From NCBI GenBank assembly GCA_951812925.1, contig OX638368.1, positions 8,060,001 through 8,124,000 of the forward strand: DNA of 64,000 nt. The letters are read 5' to 3'. Source of the DNA: Calliopum simillimum. Lineage: Eukaryota > Arthropoda > Insecta > Diptera > Lauxaniidae. The notes under the pieces were generated by a model that did not search any database, had not been told where the DNA came from, and worked only from the letters and a program-made list of their open reading frames with translations. Both the position numbers and the translations under genes were made by a program. This document shows positions 34,402 to 45,535 of the stretch, in pieces (the first letter of the stretch is position 1; every line of letters begins with the position of its first letter).

Positions 34402-36207
34402 TTAAGATGTATAATCATTTAAATATGTCGGTGGAGCACGAACCCGCTCAGACCTTCGAAGTATTCCTTCTGGTTCCAGATCAGCTCTTAACTGCTGTTG
34501 AATACTTGTTGGTTGCCGAATAGTTGTCAAGTTTGGTGTTTCATTAATATTCTGTTCAGTTCTTACAGGAAATTCCACTAAATCTTGAAGATTTGGTTGA
34601 TGAAGTTGATTTGATGATTGGAGATTTGAAGTTCTCACAGGCTGTGTGGTTGTCAATCTTTGAATGCTGGATTTCCTTAGCTGATTGATATGACGTTTAA
34701 ATTTGAATCCATCGTCTAATTCGATTAAGTAATGAAGATGTCCAAGTTTCCGGATTATGGTGCCAAGTTTCCACAGCGATTTATTGTTTGAATAATATCG
34801 AGCTTGAACTCTATCTCCTTCACATAATTGTCTAGCTTTGCAATTGGAATTTTGAATTTGACTTCCCATTTCCACAGGTTTTAGAGAGTCCAATTGTATA
34901 CGAATCTGACGGTTCAAATACAGTTCAGATGGCGTTTTCCCATTTTTGAGTGGTGTTGCCCGATACCGGAAAAGTATTTCCCTTACCTTTGTTCGTATTG
35001 GACGAGCGTCATCGTGCATTGATTTTAGGCGTTTTTTTAAAGTTTGCACATTACGTTCGGCTAGTCCGTTTGTTGCTGGATGCCCTGGTGCTATGAATTT
35101 TTGAAAAATTCCAACTTGCTTGCAGAAAGTTTGAAATTCTTGGCTGGTGAATACTGAAGCGTTGTCTGATACAATAACTTCTGGATACCCATGCCTTGCG
35201 AACAGATCAAGAAGTGTTTCTATGGTTGAGCTTGAAGATGGAGATTCCTTGTTGATGCTGATTTCAGCCCATTTGGACTTAGCATCCATCACTACGAGAA
35301 AATAGTATCCTTGAAAAATGCCTGCGTAATCAATATGTATCCTTTGCCAGTTATGCTCAGGTTCATCCCAGGTATGTAGTTGCGCTTTAGCAGGATTGGA
35401 TTTTATATTAACACATGCTGCGCATTCGCGAACTTTATGTTCGATGTCTTTATCAATTGACTCCCAGTATACATAACGACGAGCTAACTGTTTCATCTTT
35501 GATATTCCAATATGTGTTTGGTGTAGCTCATTTAACACAGCTTCCTGAAGTGTCGATGGTATAACCACTCGATTTCCTCGATAAATAATATTTTTGTTGA
35601 TTGTAAACATGGTGTCTTCCACTCTTTTATTTTGCAAATTTGAAATAAGAGCTGCAAGTTTTTTGTCCTCTTTTGTTGCTTTTTGTAGCGATTCGAAATT
35701 TAATTCAATTGTTGAAATTTGATGAACGGATATTTCACAAAGTTGATTTACCTCTTCATTGATTGCTGTATGTGTCATTTTTGGATAATCAATTTTAACC
35801 GGTGCTCTAGATAAACAATCAGCCTTTACATTTTCAATACCTTTCTTATGAACGATATCATAATCGAATCCAGAAAGAAAAGCTGCATATCGTTGAAGTC
35901 GTGCGTATGTCATTTGAGGTATTTTAGCATTTTGATGGAAAATGCGTATTAAAGGTTTATTATCTGTGACAAGTTGAAAATGTCGCCCAAATAAGTATTG
36001 ATAAAAATGATCGACAGAAAAAATAATTGCTAGTGCTTCACGATCGATTTGTGAATAATTTTTTTCTGCATCTGTAAGAGATCTTGATGCAAACGCAATC
36101 GGGCGTTCTTGATCGTTGATTATGTGCGAGAGCACTCCTGCAATTCCTGTTGGGCTGGCATCACATTCTAATACTATTGGTAGCATCGGATTGTAGGGAA
36201 CTAACAC
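34402..36207 (-). CDS. pol: Gag-Pol, part 2: RNase H and integrase
   Basis: 601 residues in the same frame as the upstream part, separated from it by one TAG (plus strand 36229-36231). RNase H is seen at 1-140 (LECDASPTGIAGVLSH, SRSLTDAEKNYSQIDREALAI, VTDNKPL). The integrase zinc-binding region is at about 230-265 (H...H...CAACVNIK), with catalytic contexts IHIDYAG, VSDNASVFTS and GLAERNVQTLK. A basic, proline- and asparagine-rich C-terminus follows. No frameshift seen. Confidence 0.88.
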   Translation of the reverse strand: MLVPYNPMLPIVLECDASPTGIAGVLSHIINDQERPIAFASRSLTDAEKNYSQIDREALAIIFSVDHFYQYLFGRHFQLVTDNKPLIRIFHQNAKIPQMTYARLQRYAAFLSGFDYDIVHKKGIENVKADCLSRAPVKIDYPKMTHTAINEEVNQLCEISVHQISTIELNFESLQKATKEDKKLAALISNLQNKRVEDTMFTINKNIIYRGNRVVIPSTLQEAVLNELHQTHIGISKMKQLARRYVYWESIDKDIEHKVRECAACVNIKSNPAKAQLHTWDEPEHNWQRIHIDYAGIFQGYYFLVVMDAKSKWAEISINKESPSSSSTIETLLDLFARHGYPEVIVSDNASVFTSQEFQTFCKQVGIFQKFIAPGHPATNGLAERNVQTLKKRLKSMHDDARPIRTKVREILFRYRATPLKNGKTPSELYLNRQIRIQLDSLKPVEMGSQIQNSNCKARQLCEGDRVQARYYSNNKSLWKLGTIIRKLGHLHYLIELDDGFKFKRHINQLRKSSIQRLTTTQPVRTSNLQSSNQLHQPNLQDLVEFPVRTEQNINETPNLTTIRQPTSIQQQLRADLEPEGILRRSERVRAPPTYLNDYTS

Positions 36208-36228
36208 ACGATTGCTTGATATCTCCTC

Positions 36229-38535
36229 CTAGATTTTTTTAAAGGCATCATCGCATTGAGAAGACCATTTAAATTTTACATTTTTCTTAGTAAGATTCCG
36301 CAATGATGTCGTAAGTGTTGAACAATTTGGAATAAATCGTGAATAATACGTCACCATGCCTAAAAACCTTCGAACGTCATCAATAGATTGTGGTCTCGGT
36401 AGGTCTTTAATTGCTACAATTTTCTTTTCTGATTTACGTATCTGGTTATGTTTTATTAAATGTCCTAAGAACTCAATCTCTTCTTGAAAAAATTTACATT
36501 TATCTTTATTTAAATGCAAATCAAATTTTTGAAGTTGGTTCAAACACTTACATAGATTTTCCATACATTCACCTTTTGTAGTTCCGTGTACTATTATGTC
36601 ATCGAAGTAAGATTCAGTTTTCGGTATATCGTGCAAAATTTGATTTATAATTTTGTTGAACTCTGATGGTGCTGTTTTTATACCAAATGAAAGTCTATTT
36701 ACTTTAAATGTTCCCCGGTGTGTCGACATCGTTTGTATTTTGCTTGAATCGTCATCTACGGGAATATGCAAATAAGCTTTATATAGATCCAATCTGCAAA
36801 AATATTTCGAGTCACGCAATGAATTGAAAATATCATCAATTTTTCGAATTGGACTATGTGCTGCTACCAGGCGTTGGTTAACTCCCACTTTATAGTCAAC
36901 GCACAGTCGTACTCCTCCGTCTGCTTTTGGAATAACCACTAAAGGCGATCCCCACTCACTGACATCGGTCTTTGAAATAACACCTTCTGACTCTAATTGG
37001 TCTAAGTCTTGATTAACTTTATCAATAAGTGCATATGGTATTTCACGCTGTTTATTGAAAATCGGTTTAGCGTTGTCACGTAGTATAAGTGAAACTTTGT
37101 GCTGTTTTACACACCCAATTCTTTGTTGAAAAATATCACTATATTTGTCGAATAATGATTCAATGTCATCAATTTTATTTATGTGATATGAATTAGTAGA
37201 TGTTGAATTAATTTGATTCAAATTGACATTAAGTTTATGTATCCAATCGCGCCCTAGAATCGGTGTATATTCTTCTGGTATAATGTAAATTTCATCTTCT
37301 ATGAATTTATTACCATAGACACATTTTACTTTGATTTTCCCGTCAGGCTTAAAAATATTCTTTGTATATGACCTGAATGAAACATTCGTAGGCAATATTG
37401 GAACGTTAAGTTTTAATTTTTGAAACTGATCTCTCGGTAGGAATGTATAACCAGATCCTGTATCGACTTCAAATTTGATTGGCTTACCTTCAATTTTAAT
37501 GGTTATGAAAAATCGATCGAAATTTTTAGAATTATTTTGATGTACATCTACGATATTCAAAATTCCATATTCAGCTATTTGATTTGTTGCATCTTTCGTT
37601 GATTTATTTTGATTCATCCGTGCTTTAACACAGACCTTAACTACATGTCCTGTCTTTTTACATTCAGTGCATTTAAGATTATGGAAATTGCATTTGCAAT
37701 CTTTAGTAAAATGGTTACTTTTACCACATCTCAGACACAATCCATCTAGTCCCAATTCTTTGAAATCAATTGCATTCTTTTTGAATTGTTTATTTGATTT
37801 TCGATACTGATGCTTTTTTCCTTTATGTGATATTTTATTAACTTCTACCGATGTTGATGGAAGGTTTTTGTGTGCAAGTTCTTTTGAATTGATTCTTGCT
37901 GCTTCGAGAGCAATTGCTCTTCCTACAATTGTGGAAAAATCCGCTTGTTGATCTTGATTTTGAAGTAATTGTTCACGGATGTTGTTGTCTCTTATGCCTC
38001 GTATTAATTGAGCTCGTAAGAAAATATCGGCAATAGATTTCTTGCAAGAACACTCGAATTCACAGTCGGAAATGTCACTTCGCAACGCGGCAACATACTC
38101 CGCAATCGTTTGATTTTCTGCTTGGTATTTACTTAAAAATTGATGTTGTACTACAAGTACATTTTGCTTCGGAGACAAATGATTCTCAAAAAGCTTGATT
38201 AACTCCTCATATGTTAATTCACTCGGAGCCTTTGGTGCTGATAGAGCCGTAATTATGCTGAAATTTCCAGGTCCGATTGAGTTTAACAACAATTTTGCAC
38301 AATATTCTTTATTTGTGTGCACATTTTTCATTTGAACGTAATTCTCAAATCGTTGTTTGTAATTACGGAAAGATTCTTTTGCTGTATCCAATTGTTCGAA
38401 GTTTGGCACTAAGGCGATATTAGTAACCACATTGTTTGCTTGATTTGATGTGCCTGTTGTTGATGAAGTCTGTGACACACTTTGTAGAATTTTCTGCTGT
38501 AAATCCATGAATGCTTTAAATTGAGTAGCATCCAT
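36229..38535 (-). CDS. gag-pol: Gag-Pol, part 1: Gag, zinc knuckles, protease, reverse transcriptase
   Basis: 768 residues from the ATG at 38535. A capsid-like region covers about 40-220 (SFRNYKQRFENYVQ, YAAALR-type helix). Two zinc knuckles (CLRCGKSNHFTKDC, CTECKKTGHVVKVC) fall near 277-303, aspartic protease FEVDTGSGYTFLPR near 355, and RT from about 490 (EWGSPLVVIPKADGGVRLCVDYK, catalytic YFDDIIVHG). It stops at an in-frame TAG in the RT thumb/connection region; the following ORF continues in register. Readthrough is not typical of this clade, so this is probably an inactivating mutation. Confidence 0.9.
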   Translation of the reverse strand: MDATQFKAFMDLQQKILQSVSQTSSTTGTSNQANNVVTNIALVPNFEQLDTAKESFRNYKQRFENYVQMKNVHTNKEYCAKLLLNSIGPGNFSIITALSAPKAPSELTYEELIKLFENHLSPKQNVLVVQHQFLSKYQAENQTIAEYVAALRSDISDCEFECSCKKSIADIFLRAQLIRGIRDNNIREQLLQNQDQQADFSTIVGRAIALEAARINSKELAHKNLPSTSVEVNKISHKGKKHQYRKSNKQFKKNAIDFKELGLDGLCLRCGKSNHFTKDCKCNFHNLKCTECKKTGHVVKVCVKARMNQNKSTKDATNQIAEYGILNIVDVHQNNSKNFDRFFITIKIEGKPIKFEVDTGSGYTFLPRDQFQKLKLNVPILPTNVSFRSYTKNIFKPDGKIKVKCVYGNKFIEDEIYIIPEEYTPILGRDWIHKLNVNLNQINSTSTNSYHINKIDDIESLFDKYSDIFQQRIGCVKQHKVSLILRDNAKPIFNKQREIPYALIDKVNQDLDQLESEGVISKTDVSEWGSPLVVIPKADGGVRLCVDYKVGVNQRLVAAHSPIRKIDDIFNSLRDSKYFCRLDLYKAYLHIPVDDDSSKIQTMSTHRGTFKVNRLSFGIKTAPSEFNKIINQILHDIPKTESYFDDIIVHGTTKGECMENLCKCLNQLQKFDLHLNKDKCKFFQEEIEFLGHLIKHNQIRKSEKKIVAIKDLPRPQSIDDVRRFLGMVTYYSRFIPNCSTLTTSLRNLTKKNVKFKWSSQCDDAFKKI

Positions 38536-38678
38536 TTTGATTGAGGTTATGTTATTTCAATTCCCCTTGATGTTGATTTTATTGTAATGTTGAATGTTGA
38601 TAGCTATTTTTGATGCATTTATTCGAATTAATCGTTTCAATTATTTTACCCGTAAGTCTCTTTACATCGTCGCCAAAT

Positions 38679-38862
38679 TATTATATATGTAAGTAATAAC
38701 ACGCGTTGTTTTCAATTCAGTAGTTTTATTCAACGTAACAAAAGGAAGTAAGAATATATAAAGTAAACTTAAAGAATAGAGAAAAAATGATAGTTCGATA
38801 TTAAAGAGATCGATTACTTATAATAAGAGTTGCCAGATAGAGCTACAATAAAAGTTACAATA
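38679..38862 (-). repeat. 5' LTR of the mag-like gypsy element
   Basis: 184 bp direct repeat of 34188-34371, one substitution. CTCAA follows at 38863-38867. Confidence 0.88.
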
Positions 38863-40190
38863 CTCAATAACGTGCGTTAACGTTAACGTGCGATTACGGA
38901 ACATGTTTGAATCCAGGTTCAAGTCCTCCAAATGGTGAACACAGGAAAAAATTAGAAAATAAATATGAATGAAATGGAAACCAACCAGGACAATTGAAGC
39001 CTCGGAGGATCAAGAAGAAGAAAAATAAAATGGTGGGGATGGGTTGATTCCTGCTTGAAAGAAAATTATTTTTTCCTAAAACCTACCAATGTATAGTAAA
39101 TTTAATATAAATTGAAAAATTGCATTAAAATTTCCATTTTAATCAATGCAATAGATTTTCCAATATTATTTGCATTGAATTTTAAAATCAGTGCAATAGA
39201 TTTTTCAATAGTAATAAATTTCAAAAGTCAATGCAATGTATTTTTTATTTGCATTAAATTTCAAAAATCAATGCAATGATTTTTTATATTAAGTAGCAAT
39301 AATGCTCCTATAATGCATTGAAAAAGTAATGCAATTTGCCCAACTCTGCTAAAAACAAAGAAGAGGATGCGCCACCAGTAAATGTTAATGCTTTGGGCTC
39401 CCCTTGCACCTTGCAAAAAGAAAACAAAAAAATACAAATGAAGCAGTCTAATGTCCACTATATACTCCGAGTTCCACTGATTGCAGGCCATTCTGAAGTT
39501 TTATATATTTAGTGAAGGATATAAAGTGAATCGAATAAAACTTAATAAAAATAATTTCATAACACAATGTTACTTTTACTATGCTCATAAACGTTACATA
39601 TCCTTATCTAAGAACTTTAGCTTGGATTTATTTATATCAAATTAAGTTATCTATAAAAATATTGATAATGAAAAACTGAGAGATAAAAAAGTTTCAATTT
39701 CAATTAAAATAGTGAACTGTTTACATAATAAAAAACATAATTACAAAAAAACTTATTTCACTTTTTTATACTGATAAAAAAAAAACAAGTAGTAGTTATT
39801 TCTTTTATTTTTAAACACAAAAATTAGCATGTCTTGATTTTTTAAGATAGCAAAAAACAAATTAAATAAGTAAACCTTCTGTTGTCAGTTTAACCTAAAA
39901 GGTTATCTTAAAAAATTGTATTTCTTCCAGTCGATCAAAACATATGGGGTGCATAGCATTAGTCATGCATTAGCATTCCTTTAAGAACAAAATAGGTATA
40001 ATATTAACATAACAATTTATATTGCGAAATTGATAAAGTTGCTATTTTTATAACTTTGAAAGGGACTTTTCGCTCGAAATAGTTCAACTACATAGAAATT
40101 TATTATACCCTACACCCAGGGTATTTTCACTTTGTCCTTCCGTTTGTTACGCATAGAAGGAGGCGTAGCAGGTATGAAAAAGTATATATA

Positions 40191-41469
40191 TTAGGGCTGT
40201 TCAAAAAAAAAAATTTTCTGAATTTCCAAGATATACTTTGGCATCACGATCTACTTTATGACAGAATATCCCAAAAAATTTTTCAGATTTTTAAATTCAT
40301 ATTTAAAGGTGGCTCAAAGCAGAAATATATTTTTATTATTTTTTTTTAGCATTAATTATAAAATGTTGTCAAACAATTTGAAAAATTTGTTTTAGAGTAA
40401 CTTAAAAACATTCATTTTGTTTGCTTTTTAATGAACTTTAAAACCTACGTTGTAATTTTGACAAAAAAAATTTTACACTTCTTAAAAAACGAAAAACTGC
40501 CCTAAGGAGGCGAAATTTTACGGTTTTTCAAAGAAAAAAGTCATCGTGCTTTAAACGAATTGAACATTTTTTAATTTACAAGATCTCATTCAAAAGAGCT
40601 CTTGAAAACCTTCAAGACCAGACATGTTAAGACTTTTTTGGGCCAGCAGGCTCGATGACATAACGTTTGAAACATAGTAATGCAGCCCTGGGAAGGGCAA
40701 AACGTTTTTTACTCAAGAGGGAGGCATCGTACAAAAAAGTGCCCATGGCATAAAATGCTTAAAATCATCCAAGGAACAAGTGTAAATTGTTTTTTTTTTT
40801 TTTACTTAATTTTAGAAAAAATTTTTTTCAACGTCATTTTTAATAAACTTTTCAAAAAAAAAAAAAAACAATTTACACTTGTTCCTTGGATGATTTTAAG
40901 CATTTTATGCCATGGGCACTTTTTTGTACGATGCCTCCCTCTTGAGTAAAAAACGTTTTGCCCTTCCCAGGGCTGCATTACTATGTTTCAAACGTTATGT
41001 CATCGAGCCTGCTGGCCCAAAAAAGTCTTAACATGTCTGGTCTTGAAGGTTTTTAAGAGCTCTTTTGAATGAGATCTTGTAAATTAAAAAATGTTCAATT
41101 CGTTTAAAGCACGATGACTTTTTTCTTTGAAAAACCGTAATATTTCGCCTCCTTAGGGCAGTTTTTCGTTTTTTAAGAAGTGTAAAATTTTTTTTGTCAA
41201 AATTACAACGTAGGTTTTAAAGTTCATTAAAAAGCAAACAAAATGAATGTTTTTAAGTTACTCTAAAACAAATTTTTCAAATTGTTTGACAACATTTTAT
41301 AATTAATGCTAAAAAAAAAATAATAAAAATATATTTCTGCTTTGAGCCACCTTTAAATATGAATTTAAAAATCTGAAAAATTTTTTGGGATATTCTGTCA
41401 TGATGTAGATCGTGATGCCAAAGTATATCTTGGAAATTCGGAAAATTTTTTTTTTTTGAACAGCCCTAA
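40191..41469. mobile_element. 1.28 kb near-perfect palindrome (TTAGGGCTGTTC ends)
   Basis: The left arm (40191 to about 40803) and right arm (about 40856-41469) are reverse complements with only scattered differences; the spacer is about 52 bp between poly-T and poly-A. The ends TTAGGGCTGTTC/GAACAGCCCTAA lie in ATATATAT on both sides, compatible with an 8 bp target duplication but ambiguous in an AT run. The host is the dispersed repeat also seen at 8105-8550, whose two parts resume on either side. The 89-codon frame at the centre is a by-product of the hairpin. Confidence 0.85.
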
Positions 41470-41870
41470 TATATATTCTTAATCAGCATGTGAAAGCCCA
41501 AAATTGCTCCCTTTGAGTGCAAGCTGTGAGCAAATACTATGGCGTGGTACCTCGCATATAAGAAAAAGTTTCAAACTGCTGTTTTGAAAGCATTTTTTGA
41601 GGTAATCCAAACAACTTTTTCCCAGACACTAAGGGTAGTAACTGCAAGCTCTAATCAGTAACTAGGTTGCTACGGACAATAGGGTGAGGCACCTCCCATA
41701 CACTAAAAGTTTTCAAAGTACTACGTGTATAGTATGTGCGTTATTTGAGGTAATCCAACAATTCGCACAGACACTAAGAATAGTTAGCGGAAGCTCAGAA
41801 CGAAATTAAGTCAATAAGGACAAAAGGGCGTGGCAGCTCCCAAACAAGCAAAATTTTCAAAATGCTGCAG
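41470..41870. repeat. Three ~135 bp tandem units
   Basis: Each has GCAAGCTC/GGAAGCTC, GGACAA(T/A)AGGG, GGCACCTCCCA or a variant, AGGTAATCCAA and CAGACACTAAG blocks. Same family as 3850-4080 and the inverted copy at 8105-8290. Confidence 0.6.
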
Positions 41871-41973
41871 AGTAGGGCATTTAATTTTTTGCCATTCCAA
41901 AGTTTTTTTTTTTTTTGTTTTTATTTAAATATATTAATAACACACAAAGAATTTATATAATTACACATAATTA

Positions 41974-42186
41974 CGGTGACCATATTTTTGCGAGTGCAAT
42001 CAGAAAAAAAAAATCGATAAGCATTTCAACTTGACACAAACACAAGATCATGTCGATAAACAGAGAATACGGAACACAATAGTTAAACATCGAACGTTGA
42101 TATTTCTGAAAAAAAAAAAAAACCGAGGACAGCTCGTGGTATTATAAATATAACTGTCTCCAGAAATATAGAACGGGTGGTCACCG
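41974..42186. mobile_element. 213 bp TA-flanked MITE upstream of the P450
   Basis: TIR CGGTGACCAT / CGGTGACCAC with TA at 41972-41973 and 42187-42188. Non-coding. Its right end lies 104 bp before the P450 TATA box and 183 bp before the start codon. Confidence 0.6.
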
Positions 42187-42290
42187 TACGTATAATACTC
42201 ATAATTAATCTTGTCCAGCTTGATTTTATTTATTATCAACTATACACTATCACTAATAAAGTAAACATTATCTAAAAATACAACAGCGTT

Positions 42291-42297
42291 TATATAA
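42291..42297 (+). promoter_or_regulatory. TATA box of the P450 gene
   Basis: TATATAA 79 bp before the ATG. An initiator-like TCAGTC is at 42339-42344, but about 50 bp from the TATA box, farther than the usual ~30, so the actual start may lie between them. Confidence 0.5.
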
Positions 42298-42369
42298 AAG
42301 TGTAACCGATACCTTCCAATTTATTGTTTGCTTTACTATCAGTCGGAGTGCGTCTTTTAGCCACAAAAT

Positions 42370-44139
42370 ATGTTGTTTTTAACGCTTATTGCTATCAGCA
42401 TAGCTGCGATTTATTTTTACCTTAAATACCATTATTCATATTGGAAGCGTGAAGGATTTCCTTATGACAATGATTCTAGTATACCATTTGGTTCAGTAAA
42501 ATCTGTTGTTAATCGTGAGAAATCCATGGGTATGGCCATTAACGATATATATTTAAAAACAAAAGAGCGTTTTATTGGCATCTACTTATTATATCGACCG
42601 GCTATACTAATCCGTGATGTTGAATTGGCTCGTCATGTCCTCGCGCAGGACTTTGCAAGTTTTCATGATCGTGGTGTATATGTTGATGAAGAAAATGATC
42701 CAATCTCGGCAAATCTTTTTACGATGGAAGGTCAAAGTTGGCGCATAATGCGCAATAAATTAGCCCCATCGTTTACATCAGGCAAATTAAAAGGAATGTT
42801 TGGTACTTCAGAAGACATTGGCAACAAAATGGTAAATCATATGCAAACCATTATTCCAGAGAGCGGTGCTGTGGAGATCAATTTAAAAGAAATTATAACA
42901 TCGTAAGTCGTAAAATCAAATTTCATAAAAAATGTATAACGTTAATTTGAAAATTGTTTTGCAGTTACGCTATTGATATAATTGGATCGGTAATATTTGG
43001 CTTGGAAATCAATAGCTTTGAAAATCCTAATAACAAATTCAGATCACTGGTGGGTGTAGCTAGAAGAAACAGTTTTATTAGCGCAATTTTCAGTTTGATG
43101 ATATTTTTCTGTCCATCGTAAGTTTATCAAGATTGCCATTGCTCTTACTTTATGTTAGTTAATAAATTCTTTTCCTGTAGCGTTGCGAAATTCCTTTTTA
43201 GACTGGGTTTCAAAAATGAAGTTGGGCTTAGTCTTCGAGATATTATAAAAGACACAATTGAATACCGTGAAAAAAATAATATTGTACGCAAAGATCTGCT
43301 GCAACTACTTATGCAACTCCGTAACACCGGAAAGATTAATGAGGATGACAGCAATTGGGAGGCGCAAACATTAGCAAGTAAGTTATAATTTTAAATTTTG
43401 TTAAACTTTGTTAAAATCTGGTCTATTGGCTGTAGCACAATTTAAGTCCATGTCTATGGAGGCGATTGCTGCGCAAGCTTTTATTTTTTATATCGCTGGT
43501 CAAGAGACAACAGCTTCTACGGCTGCATTCACTATTTTTGAATTGGCACAGTATCCGGAATACCTTGAGCGCGTTCAAAAAGAAATTGCTGAGGTAACTG
43601 CCAAGCATGGAGGAAATATCACATACCAAGCAATACAAGAAATGCCATTCCTAGAGTTATGCATATCAGGTAAATAATTTAGTTTAAAACAATATATCTG
43701 GTGTTTATTGTATTTTTTTTTTTATATAGAAACAATACGCAAATATCCTGGACTTCCAGTACTTAACCGTAAATGTACCCAAGATTATGCTATTCCTGGT
43801 ACAGATAAAATCATTAAAAAAGGTACACCCATTGTTATATCGCTCTTTGGCATACATCGTGATCCTGAAAACTTCCCAGAACCTGATAAATATGATCCAG
43901 AACGTTTTATGGAAGGCAAACGAAACTTCAATGCCGCTGCTTATATGCCTTTTGGTGAAGGACCCAGACATTGCATTGCACAGCGTATGGGAAAGGTGAA
44001 TGCCAAGTTGGCTGTGGTAAAAATATTGACAGCCTTTAATATTGAATTGATGGAAAAGCGTGAGATAGAAATAGATAACCATTCAATTGCTATTATACCA
44101 AAAGGCGGTGTTAAAGTAAAAATATCAAAAAAACACTAA
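42370..44139 (+). CDS. Cytochrome P450, CYP6-like (clan 3)
   Basis: Five exons with matching phases: 42370-42902, 42965-43117, 43181-43377, 43436-43669, 43730-44139; 508 residues. An N-terminal hydrophobic anchor (LFLTLIAISIAAIYFYL) implies the ER membrane. The C-helix is WRIMRNKLAPSF. The I-helix oxygen-activation motif is AGQETTAST (about 315-323), the ExxR pair is ETIR (373-376), and the heme loop FGEGPRHCIA has its Cys ligand at about 454. All catalytic landmarks are intact and length is normal. CYP6-type microsomal P450s oxidise xenobiotics, insecticides and plant compounds with electrons from P450 reductase. The AAQAF.F.IAGQET stretch favours CYP6 or a close clan-3 family; the subfamily and substrate cannot be told. 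A MITE lies just upstream. Confidence 0.92.
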
Positions 44140-45035
44140 ATACATAACTTGTTTCCAAATTAATTTTAGTATAAGTAAAATTTTGAAAATATTTCTTGAA
44201 GTAGCTTTTTTGAGATAAAGAAAAGATTAAAAAATGTAAAAAATCAGAGAATGAACTTATATTGAAAACATGGAGTATAAAAAAATCAAAACAATCTCCA
44301 AAAAATAATTTTACTTATTGTAAAATTCTTGTAAGTGAATAATTTAATGGAAATCGCTTACAAAAGTTGTTTGCGTATGTAAATAAATAATTTCAGATAA
44401 AATACGAACAAAAAACGATAGGATTGTGAATTATAAAAAGCCGACAGTACAAAAAATTAAAAATTATTTCATTGTTAGTAAATAATTGGCCCTATGCTCC
44501 TCCTAGGAGTTAAAGGAGAATACATACATACATACAAATAAATTAAGCATATAAATCAATTTTAGAAAAAATAATAAAAAAAAAAAAAAATTTCAATAAT
44601 AAACAGTGTAATTAGAATGACAATAGAGCTTACAACCCGACATCAGTACGAAATATTTTAACTGAAAGTGGGGTTTCATCATTACAGGGGCCGCTTCCTA
44701 AACGTCAGTTGCTTTGTATTACAACATCATTTTTATGCACAAAATGTTGCATAATCTTAGGATTTTTTTTTTTTACTATTTATTTAATATTTAAGAGCAA
44801 AGCTTATAAAAAGCATCAGCTTAGTTACTGATGTGCTGATTGCTATTCACTATTAACATTTTGTGGCGAGGCTTTATAAAATGCAAGAATGATGCAGTAA
44901 AAAAATAAGCTCCTAAAATTATGCGATATTTTTTTATGAAAGTGCAACACAAACTGACATTTTTTTAAAATGTGGTCGAAAAACGAAACATTTAAAAAAA
45001 AAAAACAAATAAAAACCAAAATAGTTATTTTTGAT
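44140..45035. other. P450 3' flank, no gene seen
   Basis: AT-rich. AATAAATAA near 44382 may serve the P450 transcript. A tetranucleotide run TACATACATACATAC is at about 44522. Nothing else supported. Confidence 0.4.
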
Positions 45036-45039
45036 ACAT

Positions 45040-45535
45040 TTTCCAGTGCTGAATACGAATCCAGTCTCGGAATTGCTATGGTATTTGAGATATTCGAAAC
45101 TAAAAGATCAAAAACAGGATCTGTGAGGTTATACACGTATAGAAGACGCGCGAAATTTTGTTGGTCCTTTCTTTTAAATGCATCGCTTATTACTATTCTT
45201 CGACTTCAAATAAGCTATGAATTAGACTTGTGTGTTTCATCCTTAAAAAGTAATGACCATTTGAATATGACACTATGGAGTGAAAAATCATATGAGAGTT
45301 CACATATGATTTTTAACTTAAATGTATCATTTTAAGTCATAACTTTTCAAGGGCGAACTGTACAAGACCAATACATAGCTTGTTTTGAAGAAGAAGAATA
45401 GTACAAAGCGTTGCATTTAAAAGAACATACCAAAACAATTTCAGGCGTCCACTATATAACCTCAAAATACGTGCTTTTGAGCACTTTACGTTCGAATATC
45501 TCAAAAACCATACTTTATAAATTCCGAGATGAAAC
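45040..45535. repeat. Foldback repeat centred near 45290
   Basis: Arms of about 240 bp (45040-45283; 45300-45535) pair around AAAATCATATGAGAGTTCAC. Mirrored blocks include GGTATTTGAGATATTCGAA, GAGGTTATA and CTTTTAAATGCA. Related to 1595-2035 and 53060-53560. Confidence 0.7.

Larger units (their letters stand above)
34188..38862 (-). mobile_element. Ty3/gypsy retrotransposon, mag-like, 4.7 kb
   Basis: 184 bp LTRs at both ends, 5 bp target duplication CTCAA (34183-34187, 38863-38867) and a single gag-pol frame on the minus strand broken by one TAG. Near-identical LTRs point to a recent insertion. Immediately inside the 5' (right) LTR, element sense reads ATTTGGCGACGATGTAAAG, a candidate primer-binding site. 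Protein style (fused Gag-Pol, K02A2.6-like RT) suggests the mag clade (inference). It sits in duplication copy 2 and is absent from copy 1. Confidence 0.9.
32109..40091. repeat. Duplicated segment, copy 2
   Basis: Same start and end blocks as 27881-32036, in direct orientation 72 bp further on. It contains its own insertions: 32256-33103 and the gypsy element 34188-38862. Shared blocks keep their order throughout. It includes an orphan copy of the sequence just upstream of Leo1 without the Leo1 coding part. Confidence 0.8.

Noticed and set aside
38870..38950. tRNA gene (GGTTCAAGTCC box B at about 38928)
   Set aside because: No matching A box at proper distance and no acceptor-stem pairing; at most a SINE remnant next to the gypsy insertion.
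40680..40949. 89-codon plus-strand frame
   Set aside because: It spans the centre of the 1.28 kb palindrome and is a by-product of the inverted arms.
43145..44082. Minus-strand open frames within the P450 gene
   Set aside because: Antisense shadows of confirmed P450 exons.
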